Positions 12,012 through 25,625 are shown, numbered from the stretch's first letter. The stretch is 64,000 bases of DNA from Imbricaverruca yamaguchii (GCA_034440575.1 JAOTOL010001139.1:176001-240000); one strand, 5' to 3'. Numbers and translations are program-made. The notes: generated by a model from the sequence alone, not told the origin.

Positions 12012-13523
12012 TTATGTGATCAGCCAGTGGTGGATTCTTGGGGGCCAATTGGGTCATGGCCCCCCAAAAGCAAAAAAAAGGGACCCAGCCCCTCTTTTGC
12101 CCCACCCCAAAGGTCATCAGTACTTACATCTCCAGACAGCACGTACCACACTGGTCCCTCCCCATCCCAGGATCAAAACATGGAATACATGTGGCCTAAC
12201 TAGACATCACATTCCCCCCAGGATTGGAACATTGAATACCAGTAGGGTCCCATCAGACATCACTTCCACCCTAAAATGACATCAGCTGGGACCCCAGCAC
12301 AGCATGGACCCACCTATCCCAAACTGGGTCCCCCTGGGTGACTTTCTGGATCCACCTGTGACCAGCCATCCCAAAATCATTATGCCTAGTTAAACTTGGT
12401 AGCTAGGTTGTAAAAGACCAGTAGTGCCACATATATCCAAACCATATCAATACTAGGAGTCGTTCATTTATATATGGAAAGAAGCATATCCTATTTAGAT
12501 AGGGAAATAAGCATCCTTTGCATTTTGCCACTTTTCCCCTATGATTATATATATTGCCATTACTTTCAATTCTGGCCCATTAGTAGGTACATACCTGTGC
12601 CCCTCATCCATCTAGACCATTGGCCACTTGCCCCCAGCTGGCTTTCTGATGGATATGCCAGCTTCTTGGGCCCACAATCACCATGCTGCTTTTTTGTGTT
12701 CCAATTAATGCTTTATTCAGAGCCTGCCCATGTGCACCCATCATACCCCACTGGCACACCTCATCATCTTTTTTGCTGGCTTCTCACCATCAACAGCATC
12801 AACCCTCTCCTATTCTTCTGCAATTTCAAAGCCCAACTTTGTTTGCTTCATTCTGTAACAATTAGGGCACAATGTGAATAAACTCATGCAAGATGTAAGA
12901 TGGAGCAAATAATGAAAACTGGAGCCCACACCTTCCAGGAGGGATAGGGGGAGGGCAGGACAATACCAATAAATGCACGATTTTTTAATGGGAAACAAAT
13001 GGTAACCATTGACATTCTAACCTCAAAGGGCCACTCATTTGACCTCTTATAATTACATGTGACAAATTTTAAAATTTTGCTTTAGCTTTGGATACAACAT
13101 TTGAAAACACCACGACTGTGATGCATTAATTGCTTTCCTTTGTATTTTGTCACATTTATCAAATATTTTGACCCCCATCCTGGACTGGTACAATTTAAGG
13201 ACACTGGGGTTTAAGAGCACTGGGATGAGGCTCAGCATGTGATGCTTCGCTATACACAAATGATCCCAAGTTGGAGCATGGAGAGCCCTACAGCATTCCT
13301 GAGCTGTCAATGGTGGATAGCTGGAACTAGTCTCCATTGGGCAAAGCTTAAAGCAAATTTGAATGATTTTTTTTAGAGCAATCCACAGTATGTCCTCACA
13401 AAACTCACTCATGATGTTTTCTTGCTATTCTGGCTATTATGAATACATATGATTTTGGTGCTGCTGGCATCCATACTTGCCCACTTTGCCCTAATATAGA
13501 TCCACCACTGCTGATCACAAATA
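12012..13523. mobile_element. Non-autonomous element with GTGATCAG/CAGTGGTGGAT ends
   Basis: The left end reads GTGATCAGCCAGTGGTGGAT at 12016-12035. The right end is its near reverse complement, ATCCACCACTGCTGATCAC at 13500-13518. A run of G near the left end is typical of this repeat class. The interior of about 1.5 kb has no long meaningful frame. Target duplications are not resolved because the inverted symmetry continues outward. The termini resemble the CAGTGGCGGATCCAGG type seen at other places in the window. Confidence 0.5.
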
Positions 13524-13784
13524 TGTCTTCACTTAAACAACTTTCAGCTACGTCAAATCAACCTTGAAGATTATTGGACAGCCTTTCCCCATTTACTACC
13601 ATGGTAGGTAGATGGTGCAACAATGCACCAAACACTGTTGTCAGTAGGCTTGTCACTAGTGGCTGTTGTCACTAGTGTCAGGTAGGCTCAGTGGCAAACT
13701 GTACTTGGTTTGATATGGAGGGGGCAAGGCTGGCAAAAATTCCAGAAACATAGGTGAGAAAGTAGGTGGAGAATGGCTGGCAGG

Positions 13785-14034
13785 ATGTTTGACATGATAC
13801 AAAGATGTTAGAACTGATTCGCTGCCAATATTATTTCTTTTGATTGGTTAAAAAGATAAAACTTATTGTGACTGGTTTCTATTATAAATCATTATCAAGC
13901 ACTGAGGCATCAAGCACTGTGCTTGAAAATGATTTATAATAGAAACCAGTCACACTAAGTTTTCTCTTTTTAACCAATCTAAAGATCTAACATCGGCAGC
14001 GAATCACTTCTAACATTCATATCATGTCAAACAT
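13785..14034. mobile_element. Fold-back (hairpin) element of about 250 bp
   Basis: Two arms of roughly 115 bp are inverted copies with few mismatches. The left arm starts ATGTTTGACATGATA and contains GATTCGCTGCC and GACTGGTTTCTATTATAAA. The right arm is their reverse complement. Only a short centre separates them, so the whole could fold into one long hairpin. It encodes nothing. It fits a MITE or fold-back transposon. A 12-bp direct repeat AAACATAGGTGA occurs just outside the left arm and across the right end. Confidence 0.75.
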
Positions 14035-15769
14035 AGGTGATTTTTTTTTCATATCGCCTACCAATTGGGGTGGATACCGTAGATCCCCCCCCCAATCCAC
14101 CACATTTTATGTAATGCCTGGAGGGAACGGACAACAGGTAATGCCTCTTTCTTGGATCATTCCTCGTACTAGAGGTGATCTCAATGAGTTTGAATGGGTA
14201 AAAATTGAGCCCAACTGTTTGACATGAAGTTCACCAAAATCAACATACATATCGCCCGGTTATCTACGGTGCGTTTAGAGTTGAACGGACGCATCAAACC
14301 ACTTCAATTTCAGTACTGGCACAGGCTTTTGCCACCTTCAAGTACCTACCCACCCCTACAGATGAAATCATCAAAGCTCGAGAAAAACAGGTTTCCACTC
14401 CGATCGTACCCATTCACTAACAATTAGGCAACCACTTCTGTTCGTTCCATGAACGTCCGCTCCAGCGGTTCCCTCTTCAGTCATCACATCATTCACAATC
14501 AGGATCTCTTCCTTCCCAGCTCAGCTGCCGTTTCCCGACTATTTCCTGTTGCTAGTTCCTACTAAGACCCGGCGCGGCGACCAGCCTGCGACCATTTGTC
14601 GATGATTCTCGCCTTTTTTGAGCCCATTGACTTAGCACGGGTGGTCTCCTTGTGACCACCGAGAAACGCCGACGGGCCGCGGTGGCCGCCGTGGAATCTG
14701 GTATTTTTGGTACCGTAAATCTGGTATATTAAAAATATATGCTAGATTGTTAAGATGTACTAGATTAGTGTTTGAAGGGCAGCTTTTTCACGATAGAAGC
14801 ACACTTACAACGGGGCTGCCTTCATGGGCTGCAGTCTGCGGAGTTCGATCGGACAGAGCCCAGAAGAGGTGCCAGTTTTTAAAGTATAACAATCCGGCGA
14901 ATGGAAGCAACATAAAAGCACGTCGCGAATCTTGACTTCTTGGTTTTGCGTGTGTTAGTCTTCGCTGTTGGTCTCTCAAATCAGCTTAACCTTAATGTGT
15001 GTGGTCTCCGACGACGTCGGGAGATGGGCGACGTTTTGGACCCCTGCAGTCCCGGCCACCTGGGACACACTTAGGTACGCCGCAGACAAAACAAAAAACG
15101 AATTATAGTGCCTGTGCTGTACTAATAGGCAAACTATATGCAGTGTTTTCGTATCAGTGTATTCAATGCCATATTTGCTATGTTCTATATATACAACGTA
15201 TATTTCATAGAGGTGTAGACTTCCATCCCCAAATGCCGGATTACGGCAGTCAAGTGTGTGGCAACAATTGACCCAGAACGTGCCAGTGACCGAACGCCGT
15301 GCGGACCCACCCGTCTGTCGTGTTCAAAACGATGTCAAACAGCTGACCCGCAGTCAGCTGTTGGTCAGGCGGCCGCGAGTTTCCGCGGCGCTCTGCCCGC
15401 CGCGTCGGTCACGACAGGCCATGCGGCTGCTATACACACTTTTGACACACGGATCTCACTACGACACACCGATCTGACTATGATGCATGGACCTGACTAC
15501 GGTAGATGGACCTGACTATGGTACACGGACCTGACCATGGTACACGGACCTGAGTGTACATGGGCCTGACTATGGTACACCGACCTGACTGTTATGGGCG
15601 CTGTATGACCAGCGCAGTCGATGCGCCCGAAAGCCCAAATAACCAACCAACCAACCGACCTGACTGTACAGGGACCTGACTACGGTACACGGACCTGAGC
15701 TGGGGCGTCGCCACCGCGGGGCAGGGGGGGGGCAATTGCCCCCCTGCCGTGACACTGCCCCCCCTGAAA
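14035..15769. other. Unassigned DNA with a short low-copy tandem stretch
   Basis: I see no gene. From about 15470 to 15700 variants of GGACCTGACTATGGTACAC repeat irregularly, forming a degenerate minisatellite of about 20-bp units. Confidence 0.5.
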
Positions 15770-16310
15770 TTTGAGGAGGCCCCCAGGACGAAAAGGAAGC
15801 CCTCCAAGACGAAAAGTATACCCCAGGACGAACAGCAGGCCCCCAGGACGACAAAGAAACCCCCAGGACGAAAAGAAGGCCCGAGGACGAAAAGGAGGCC
15901 CCAAGACGAAAAAGAAATTCTACACATTAGGGACCTCCAGGAGGAGGCCCATAATTTGAGAGAAAAAAAGTTACCTAGGATAGTGTAGGAGGCCCCAGAA
16001 ATCAAGAGAGTGCCAAATATTGACACGGAGCCCCCGGGAAGAAAAGGAGGTCCCATGATGAAAAGGAGACCCCCAGACGAAAAATGGACCCAGGACGAAA
16101 AGGAGGCCCCCCAGGACGAAAAGGAGGCCCTCCAGGACAAAAGGGAGGCCCCATGACGAAAAGGAGGCCCTCCGGGACGAAAAGGAGGCCCTCCAGAACA
16201 AAAAGGAGGCCACCAGGACGAAAAGGATGTCCCTATAGTCAAAAAGAGGCCCTTCAGGACGAAAAGGAGGCCCTCCAGGACGAAAGGGAGGCCATGTTTA
16301 TATCATCTTG
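15770..16310. repeat. Purine-rich minisatellite
   Basis: Units of about 19-24 bp around GGACGAAAAGGAGGCCC repeat with many variants across 540 bp, with an interruption near 15920-16020. The frames on both strands, reading basic peptides on plus and FSSWG-type repeats on minus, follow from the unit and are not genes. Confidence 0.85.
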
Positions 16311-16673
16311 AATAACCTCCATGAAGGTTTAACCCTGTCACCTTGTGCAAACACAATTCCAGGATTTGGGTTCCAAATATCACATCGTACCACTTAAATA
16401 TGACTATCAGATGTTCTACATTACCGAATTAATTTCCAATGGTCCCAAATATAATGGCATAAAATCAGCTGCCCTTTTGATGCCATGCTCAACTACTTTG
16501 ATAGATATCTAACCCTGTCATTTTGCACTCAATTGCAAGATTTGCGTCTCGAGTTATCACATTCTATTCCTTCAGATTGAATATCGGATGTTCTATATGA
16601 GCGAACTAATTTCCAATGGTCTCAAACAAACTGCGATACAATCAGCTGCCTTCTGATGCCGTACTTGAATAGT

Positions 16674-16674
16674 G

Positions 16675-16742
<68 letters not shown>

Positions 16743-16820
16743 ATATATATATATCTATCTATCTATCTATCTATCTATATATCTATCTATATATCTATCT
16801 ATCTATCTATATATCTATCC
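16674..16820. repeat. Compound TA / CTAT microsatellite
   Basis: A TA run of about 65 bp grades into CTAT/ATCT tetranucleotides to about 16818. Confidence 0.95.
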
Positions 16821-17463
16821 GTGCAATCGGGGGATCAATGCGGATGTCAAGGTTGCAGAACACACATGGAAGGCGTCATGCCGATGGTGGCAGTTTACAA
16901 ACATCAGCAAAACACACACTATTTACTCATGCGTGGGTGCGTCTCCATATTTATCAAGCGTTTTATATCGACTAATTTTGTAATAAAGGTACTTCAAACG
17001 TCATATGAAACTTTCTGAATATAAATTTTGCGTCTTTTCGTTTGACACAAGAGTGGATTTTCTTCATGACTGTCCTTGATATGGAGCCTATAGACCACCT
17101 ATAGTCAAATGTTTGCGCATTTCTAGTGCACTAGCATTTGGTGTAGCATTACGCTTCTCATCAGGTAATGCCAGTCTCTCGTATGCCCTGGCTCAGTCAA
17201 GATTTTCTCAGGGGTGGGGATTTTCCAATAGCGAGAAAATGAAATGGAACAAGGGCAGCTTTCCACGCGTGAAGCGCGCCGAAAGCTTAGATATTTGCGT
17301 AGTGAAAATCTAAAAGTTTCTTGTTTCATATGGTACTTTTAGTTTGTTGCTGAGGTGAAGGGGGCCGGGCCCCCATGGCTGCACCTCTGCCAGTACACAC
17401 ACTCATGCTAATATGTTTTCATTTGTACATATTTTGTGCGTTTAATTCAGGGTGCATTATGCT

Positions 17464-17465
<2 letters not shown>
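16821..17465. other. Unassigned DNA between microsatellites
   Basis: I see nothing recognisable. A G/C run near 17360-17375 may be the worn end of a repeat. Confidence 0.4.

Positions 17466-17524
<59 letters not shown>
17466..17524. repeat. TA microsatellite
   Basis: An uninterrupted TA run of about 58 bp. Confidence 0.95.
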
Positions 17525-17526
<2 letters not shown>

Positions 17527-18039
17527 GAGCGCAAGTACCTACAACATGTTATTCACCCGGTTTTACCTACCTGACGCCGTCCCTGGACGGCGCCGCATGC
17601 TGCTGCGGTGAGCTCGAGCCACAACAATAGCCCCGGTCGTTCTGATCTTCCGGCGCGTCCGTTAAAGTGGCAGTGCTGATCTTGCACATCTGCGTGCAAC
17701 GGGCGCCTCGCACAGTGCCGTCTGCACTGGAGGAAAAGTTAAAACACCAATTCGTACCCAGATGCGAAGTGTCATTGCTCGTGTGCTGATCTTCGGCGAT
17801 GTGCTACCGTGAAAAACTGGCGTAGATGTGGACGTGTCCACATCCACGCCTACGCCTACGTCATATGACACAAATGTCCATAAAGCATAGGAAATGCGCG
17901 TCCATTTACGCCTGTCCATTTCTTCTGTTCACTGGCATATGTGCATAAGTCATGATCTGTGTCGTCTGTCGGTGACCCGAGTGACCTGTGCCGTTAGTTA
18001 GTGGGTAATGACCGGCGACCTTGGCTGCCAGCCGATAAT

Positions 18040-18240
18040 ACCCACTGTCGACCAGTGAACTATGTGGTAGGTCAGTGGCTTATGTGACCGATCAGTGACC
18101 TATGTGGCCGGCCGATCAGTGACCTGTGTGGTCGATCAATGGCTTATGTAGCCACTCAGTGACCTATGTGGCCGATCAGTGACATGTGTGGTCGATCAGT
18201 GGCTTATGTGGCCGATCAGTGACCTATGTGGTCGACAGCG
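18040..18240. repeat. 21-bp minisatellite
   Basis: Variants of GATCAGTGACCTATGTGGCC alternate with GATCAGTGGCTTATGTGGCC across about 200 bp. Diverged units (CTGTGACCCAGGTGAGCC type) continue toward 18360. Confidence 0.85.
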
Positions 18241-18455
18241 ATCCGGGTGCCTTGCGTGGTCCGTAAATGATCTGGGCGGTATGTGAAGTCAGAAGGTGAC
18301 CCGGGCGGTCTGTCGGTGGTTCGGGTGACCTGCGTCGGTCAGTCTGTGACCCAGGTGAGCCGTGTCGGCAGGTTTACCGCTCGCCGGCGCATGGCTGAGG
18401 AGGGCGTTGCCTGCGGCGTTGCCTGCGGCGTTCACCGGCCGGGCACGGACGGGAG

Positions 18456-18556
18456 CGCCGGTACTCGCCGACCACCAATGCGCACACTGCGTGTGCAGCA
18501 CGACGGCCGCCTGCATGTGCTGCTGGCCAGCGACGATGCACCGGACTCCGTCGAAG
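18456..18556 (+). CDS. Candidate exon ending in a GTGAGT donor
   Basis: The reading frame through an ATG at 18478 gives a plausible peptide starting MRTLRVQHDGRLHVLLAS and ends GAA G before a consensus donor GTGAGT at 18557, a phase 1 border. Codons favour C or G in third position, unlike the surrounding repeats. The 5' limit is uncertain. An AG at 18454-18455 gives the start used here, but it lacks a good pyrimidine tract; the ATG at 18478 could instead open a first coding exon. The phase fits the candidate exon at 28378. I do not recognise the product. Chance occurrence in GC-rich DNA is a real possibility. Confidence 0.3.
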
Positions 18557-18559
18557 GTG

Positions 18560-19011
18560 AGTGGACGGCCGTCCGTCGGCAGAGTGGAGGACCCCACTGG
18601 CTGGCCGTACGGCAGGTTCCAGCTGAATGTGGCTCGAGTCGGCCGGAAGATGAGTGGTTGTCGAAACGGGGTCGGCGGCCCGGAGCCGGGAGCCGGGGGT
18701 CGAGAACTCGGGTGGTCGACCCGGCGGTGACCATCGCTTGGGGTCGGTGCCGCCACCAAATACGATGCGTGTTCAGCTGGCAGGGCGGTGAAATCTACAC
18801 TCCCCCCACCCCCGGCTGCAGCGCAACTACTTGTGTACTTGTTGAGGACAAGCCTAAGCTCGCGCGAATTATTCGAAGTATCGTTCGATGCGTTGTAGGA
18901 TACTGCACGCTTATGGCTTTGACGTTTTTTGCGACACTCGTGATTGCTCCACTCTTCGGGGTCTCCAGCTCGGTACGCCGATTGTCTCTGTGCGGACGTT
19001 GTAAATCCCGA
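18560..19011. other. Unassigned GC-rich DNA
   Basis: The open frame continues past 18556 without a stop to about 19035, but with no recognisable protein pattern. A CCCCCCACCCCC block at 18800-18815 looks like repeat debris. Confidence 0.35.
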
Positions 19012-19085
19012 CAGCTGTCGGATTCGAACCCATGATCCTGCGATCGATAGTCTAATGTTTTGTCAGCCGAACCACTGCAAGTCTC
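19012..19085 (-). mobile_element. tRNA-like SINE head, second family
   Basis: On the minus strand the sequence carries GGTTCGAATCC (B box) near 19019-19029 and, upstream on that strand, a segment resembling a tRNA D-arm and anticodon arm (GACTATCGATCGCAGGAT). The acceptor stem does not close, so it is a tRNA-derived relic and not a functional tRNA. Confidence 0.45.
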
Positions 19086-22000
19086 GGGTTTTGGTGGCTA
19101 CACCAGTTCTGCTTGATTCATCCCAGTGACCTATATCTGAGCTCCTTCGAAAGAATCTCACTTGGGAATTAATACCTGTACGTAATCCTGCGGAAACCAT
19201 CTGAGCTTTTGGCGTCCCGAGTTTGCTTAATTTGCCCTGAGTGACTTGAATACTATGCATGCTTTTATCTTCAAAGTCGGCTTGGACATCTAAGCTGTCT
19301 GTTAGTTTGGACCATGCACTCTGGAGTGCCGTACTGGTTAGTGAGATTTATGCGGTAATAATGTTGAATGGGAATTATATCATTAGACGAGCTAATCGCA
19401 TGTCCCGACTCGGTGTTGGTGAGCCACGAACTCGATAGTCACGTCAGGCACTAAGCAGCGCCAACGCGTCGAACGGCAACTCAGGGTGGCCGGTGGTGCT
19501 GTGGGCAGCACATGTGTCCCACGACGGAAAGGTCACGAGATCGCGGCCCAATAACAGCGCAAGTGTGTAGCGCAACGCCATCGTGCGCTTTGAGCTAGTG
19601 GCTGTGTTCGGTAGTAAACCAGTACATCGCAAATGAAGCCAAGCGATTCTTTAACGGTTACTCTGCCGAGCACGCAATCAGAACTTATCAGAGTGTTCTA
19701 AGAGGTGACAAAAGTTAAGAACAACTACCGACTGGTATGAGGCTTCATTTGCAGCGCCTGATGGGTGAGGGCAAGAAGCGGGCCAGGTTTCCTCGTGCTT
19801 CAAGCGTGGGTCGGGCACCACAACACGACAGGAGACTGGTGCACCGACTACACCTGCACTCTGTTGCCAGTCCGCGAACACAAGCACCTTATCGCATCCA
19901 ATGTCACGACAGTGCGGCAATTTCAAGAATTAGTAAAACTCATGACAGTAATCCGGCACAATGCATTCGAAGTTGGGACGCGTACTGCGGATTGAGCCGA
20001 TGAGGTCGACTGTAGAAGTGGCGTCTGCAGCTTCGGCGTGCGTACATTACAAAGCAATCAAGCTAAGCCGACATTTTGTGCAATGTATCCAAGATCGGGC
20101 TGACCTGCGGAGTAAGTGTGGGCAGATGCTCAGACAAGGGGTGCCCGGGGCTTGGACTGGAAGCAACGAGTTTCATTAAGCATGTATTCCAGCCACACCT
20201 TTCGTCGTTGCAGGTATTCCGATGTAAATTATTAATTTGCCATTTGCTATCTGAACCGCTCACCAAACCTGAAAATGCAAAGTCTATTCCGATGATCGTG
20301 TTACCGTTCATGGTAAAGTAGTTCCAGCTCTCAATTATTTTATCAGGGAAGGTTTAGCTAATTCCAGAACAACCTTCTAAATTTTATCTAGCTGTTCCTA
20401 GAAACGACTTCCATGACACTGGGTCCTGGGGGTGGCGAATAGACAAAGTTGTGGTTCATTATGCACCTCACGCAATCGTCCTGCAAATAAATGAGGTATC
20501 GTTGCTATAAATGTACGTTGCAAAAACCATGGATAATATGTACTTGTATATATTGTGTTAGTGTTTTGGTTAGCCTTGGGAAGTCAGCATGCAAATGTTT
20601 AGTTGGTCATCATTGAACAACTATTAATGGGTTCATTAATAACAATGACAAGTGAGGAAACCTGTACTTCTATTCATGAAGTGATGTAGTAAGTGAATGA
20701 CGGGCCTTACTAACTCATTTTTAATTTCATACCATCTACGCTTATATAGTTCACGAAGAGAAAACCTTGACGTCAGGACCGTGTATTCCTCAGCGCTTCG
20801 CCGTAACCAGACTTGCTCCCGCATAGTCCACACCCTCCCAGGTCAACTCGACACCGCTCCCGCGTTTCAGACACCCCGATCGCTGATTGGTCCATCTCAC
20901 ACACGCCCCACCATGCCACGTATCCGGCCGGCACATCCGGTCACGAGGCCGCCGCACTGGATGACTCCTCTGCCTAGTGCCAGTGCCACCTCACATCCAT
21001 CCTGGGGCTAGTACCAATGCCACCTCACATGCAATCTCACTACAGCTTATGTAAGTCTGCTATCGATTATTTGATTGGATGCTCGGTTTATATGTGCTCA
21101 AAAAGTAGTAATTTGTGCTGTACTGAACACTTCTGTAATCATTTCACTCAACGGTTTGGTTTTTAGCAATGCTTGTCACTTGGAGGCCAGGAGATGCTCA
21201 AATTTTGCATCGCCAGGACATGAAGGAAGGCCTTCAAAGTTAGTTGTTTTCACACAATTTTGGAAATTCAATTGTATTATATTCTGAAATCAGTTTCGGC
21301 ACCTGGGGTGGGTTTTCCTAACTTGAATCTGGTGAAGAGAAGGGGATTGGAGAGTTCACATTATGTCTAAGGACACGAATTGACTGAGATCTTCGATGTG
21401 ATAGTCGATCCCATTCTCAGCCATGAGTTAATTCGTACCCTTGCCGTTGAAATTATACAGTTATTTGTTCGAAATAATCCCGTGTTGAATGTTGCCCGCC
21501 GAGAGCAAACAACCATATTTTCGCTACATTTTTTGATCGCTTCCTCTAAATGGGAGCTCATTATGACACTTCAACTTTGTTCCCGTGTGGGACATAACTT
21601 GAGGTAATTTAATGTTCTGATCTCGCGCCTTTGAGGTCGAAGCCGATGGCGAAATATTCTCAACTTCGCAGCGCACTTCTATAAAGGTCGGCTGAATAAA
21701 ATAATATCGCCCCTGGCTGTGATCGTGATCACTCCTTCACAAATGACAAGGTATTCTTGCAGCGGATAGTTTTCCAGACGATTAATCTCCCTGAACTCGA
21801 TAAATTCATTCATTTCTGATCCTAGGTTTTCCAAATTAAGCTCATTTATAACTATTGTATAGCAATGTGCCGCTAAGAGTACAAAACGGCAGGCAAAGCC
21901 TGTTATCTGGCGCATATTTGCCAAGTCTGACTCATTGACTTGCTGTTTGCTGTCTGCATTCTTTGTGAGGTTTTTTTTTTGCTTTCTTTTCAACAAACAT

Positions 22001-23565
22001 GCCACAGAAACGTACATTTTCCATCGAGGCTTGTTTCTACTCCGGCGGCAATGCGCCAACAATATCCTCCTCCTGTGCGGCTACTTGTGGCAGATGCCTG
22101 TGTTGTTGTTGTTGGGGGGGGGATTTCCTCCACCTCTCCCACCCGAGATCTTGAAAGCATTCTGTTCGTTGCCTTCACAAGGTAGCGCATCTACTCATGA
22201 TTCGTCATTTTTCCTCAAACTGAACCAAAAATTCATAGGGAACCCAAAACAGCTGTGATGTCGAGCATCTTTTCCTGGCAGAATCCTATCGTATTTAACT
22301 GCAATACTCATGCGTGAGCGCTATTGGTGTCAGTGTTAAGTCCGTGGGATCAGGATCCCACCTGGCTTTTTCACCACCATCGTAGTCCGTAAACTTGAAA
22401 ATTGCTCCCGCGCACCAGGATTGATTCTAGTAGCTTCTAGAACCTACCTGACAAGTGGAGGTAGTGGCGCCCTTGCTGAGCGCCTGTATTGTTCCGAATG
22501 GTCCATCTTACGCATGCAGTGATAGAATGCACAAGTTCACGTTCAATTCAAGCTGGTGCCTGGTTCAATTCATGTCTAGAGCATGGAATTCAGTGAAGTG
22601 AACAGACAAAACCGTCCGATCAAACAGAAGGTCATAACGTTTCAACAGTTTCAACATTTTTTTTCGGCAACGCTGGTACCGGAAAACATCCACTGATGTG
22701 TGTTCTTTATTGAACTCTCGCATCCGTGGTGGATGCAGCATGGTCCGGAACGTATCATCAGTTGTTCTGCCGTAAACCAGGATCGAATAGAGGCGTGGGG
22801 CACATAGTGTGTGTCCCCATGCCCCTTGACATAGCTGTGCTCCTCCCAACGAGAAGAGGCATCCCTCCGGGAGGCTAGGATGCAAACCTCTCCGCCCTCC
22901 CCAGCTGACCGAACGTTCAGCCGAGTACTCCTCTCTTGAGGCTGTCTGTGACCAGTGGAAAGGTAACCGCCCGCTTGGTCTTCGATCGCAGAAAGTTTGC
23001 TGACAAATGTACAGCATTTTAGGAGGGGCTGACTTTTCACTGCTTCGGCGGAGGCATTGGCTCCGGGTCCGCTTCGCCGGTGATGGATCACCGAAGTGTG
23101 CGTGAAGGAGATAGAACGAGCTTGTTTTTGTGCTGTCTGCCGACCATGAATATTTGGAACAGTAATAGTAAAACAGGCTCTTCTAGTAGCTCATATGACT
23201 ATGGTTTAAGTAGTAGCGGATGAGGGATGACCCAGCTGATAGCCCATACCATGTACAGGTGAGTGCTAAAAGGGTGTCACTCGCCCTGTCTGTGACTATC
23301 ATTACCTATGTTTGTCAAATAGCCTTTCTGTATGCGCTGGTGGCCTAGAGGAAATCTTTTTCCAACCCAGATTCACACAAAAAAGTTAATCCTCTCAAAG
23401 TACCTATGCTGCCTTCTTGAGAAGCCGTGAGTCGGACAGCTGAACAATCACCACATGGATTCGCGTCTTGTCGGTGATGCCTCAAAGACGTTATTCCGTT
23501 ATTTCTTTAAAACCAACTCAATGGCTTGGCTGATCGCCATCGCCGTGGCATTAGATGTTTCGCCA
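19086..23565. other. Long unassigned stretch
   Basis: I found no gene, inverted termini or tandem array. A C-run near 22120-22145 and G-rich debris are present. Open frames at 20697-21011 and 22565-23091 are of the length expected by chance and show no domain. Confidence 0.45.
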
Positions 23566-23975
23566 TATGGTGTCCCGGAGCCTGCTGCATTTGATGTCCC
23601 GTGTGGTGCCGTGTGATGCCGTGGGTGCCTGCTGTTTTTGATGTCCCAGGTAGTGTCCCGATGCCTGCTGTATTTGATGTCTCGTGTGATGTCCGGGTGC
23701 CTGCTGTATTTGATGTCTCGTGTGATGCCGTGGGTGCCTGCTGTATTTTATGTCCCGTGTGATGCCGTGGGTGCCTGCTGTATTTGATGTCCCAGGTGGT
23801 GTCCCGATGCCTGCTGTATTTGATGTCCCAGGTGGTGTCCCGATGCCTGCTGTATTTGATGTCCCGTGTGATGCCGTGGGTGCCTGCTGTATTTGATGTC
23901 CCGTGTGATGCCGTGGGTGCCTGCTGTATTTGATGTCCCAGGTGGTGTCCTGCTGTATTTCATGTCCCGCCATGT
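23566..23975. repeat. Minisatellite with alternating unit types
   Basis: Units of about 33-40 bp around GCCTGCTGTATTTGATGTCC repeat at least ten times. Two main variants differ in what follows (CGTGTGATGCCGTGGGT versus CAGGTGGTGTCCCGAT) and alternate irregularly, suggesting block duplications. The minus-strand frame of 140 residues is a by-product of the array. Confidence 0.9.
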
Positions 23976-25625
23976 GGTGCCCGGGTGTACGCTGTTCGAG
24001 TGAGGGGTTTGTTTATGCTTTGAAAGCTTGGGAGATTTGGAAAATAAATATGTTATAGCACTCCAGGTCCGAGAGCTTAGTTTGTTCTCTGTTTCTGGGG
24101 TGAAAAACTCGATTTTGTACCCATTCCAGCCAGCCTCGGACAGGGACGAAGCCAGGGGGCGAAGGGGGCAGCCGCCCTCTGAAGGATACCAGGGGCCATC
24201 CAGGCGACCGCCTTCAGAGGCTTGCAAGGGCCCCCTGAACCGATGTGCAGAGCCCCTGGATCGACGAAACGGGCCCTGGGCTGGCAGAAATGTCTTCAGG
24301 CTAGACGTGCGGGGTCTTGGGTCTGCTTTAACTCGCACCGATTGATAATGATGCAGAGCGACGGTGGCCCTGAGGCAGATGAAGATTCCCCCGAGCTACG
24401 GAGGTGGTCTGGTTCGAAGCGAAGAGCTGCCGGCACTATGCAAAACGCTTCTAAACCTATAGAATGGTCACGGGCTGCTAAAAGTAATGGCGTAGCCTCG
24501 GTATAAAGGGGCACCCGCCCCTGGCGAGTCCGATGGGCCCTCAAAGCGTCGTGGCAAAAGTTTAACCAGATATAAAATTTAAACCCAGATGGCAGTTTGT
24601 GCGACAATGGCTCTCGAGACCTAAAGACGTTCACCCTGAGTGCTGCCAATGGCCGTGAGCCCGAAAGTCGGAATACCCATACCAACTGGAAAGAGCAGTC
24701 GGTTGGAAAGAGGCCCCAACAGCTTCTCAACAGTGCTGTTGCTAACAGATCCTAACCATATGTTAGGGTTCCTAGCAGATGGAGAGGGCCTCTGGTGATT
24801 GAAGGTGGTCACTGAGCGCTGAGAAGACTGGACTTGGATGTCAAGAGGCTTTAAATGGGCCCTATGAGACGTACTAGGTCCGCTGAGACCTAAATAGAGT
24901 TCTTAATGGTTTGCGATGTTCGTAAATAATACTGGGAGCCAGTTTCAGAGCCATAATTTTCTTGGTAGCCCGAAAGGCTATCAAGGACTGGGAAGGGCCC
25001 TAGAGCTGGAGCGGAATGGACTGCGATGCTCCTGAGGCTTGAGAAGAACCTAACTCTAACAGGCAGAGTCACCTAAATGCTAGGGAGGGTTCCAACAGCT
25101 GGCGATGTTTGTTGGAAATCGTGCGGCCTGTGCCGGAGCTTGATGCCCCTGAAAGCTATACAGGTTTGTCGAGAACTGATAATGAGCCATTCAAGTTGGA
25201 GAGGGCACCTGGCTGATGGATACTGTCCCCGCGAGCCAGACCAAAGGGGACTGGACTGGTATGCCCATGGATTTTGGGATGGGCACCTGAGGGATCGGGG
25301 CCTTGTGAGAGTTCTTCAGAACTGCCGGGTGCAAGACCGGCCTCAGAGTTACGATGCTCTTGAAAGCCAACCAGCTATCGGGAGCATTGGCTGCCGAGAA
25401 CCGGTAGGGTCCCCTGAAAGCCAGAGACGACCATGAGGGGTGAAGAGAGTCAGAGTGTCAGAGAGGTATGTCTGAAAATTGGGAAGCGCTTTGTAAGGAG
25501 GAGCAAAATAGGCCATGCTCGTCTGGGTGTTGTTGCTATCATGCACATTCATCCTGAAAAAGTGCCGTCACATACAGCTTTTTTTCAGCACAGAGGAACA
25601 CCGTAGCGAGGCGACTTTCCCAGCG

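Noticed and set aside
16656..17018. Ile-Tyr repeat frames here and at other TA tracts (4716, 17375, 25515, 26552)
   Set aside because: They are translations of TA microsatellites.
23566..23975. CRISPR array, also considered at 62345 and 18040
   Set aside because: The units are contiguous with no unique spacers; they are minisatellites in eukaryotic DNA.
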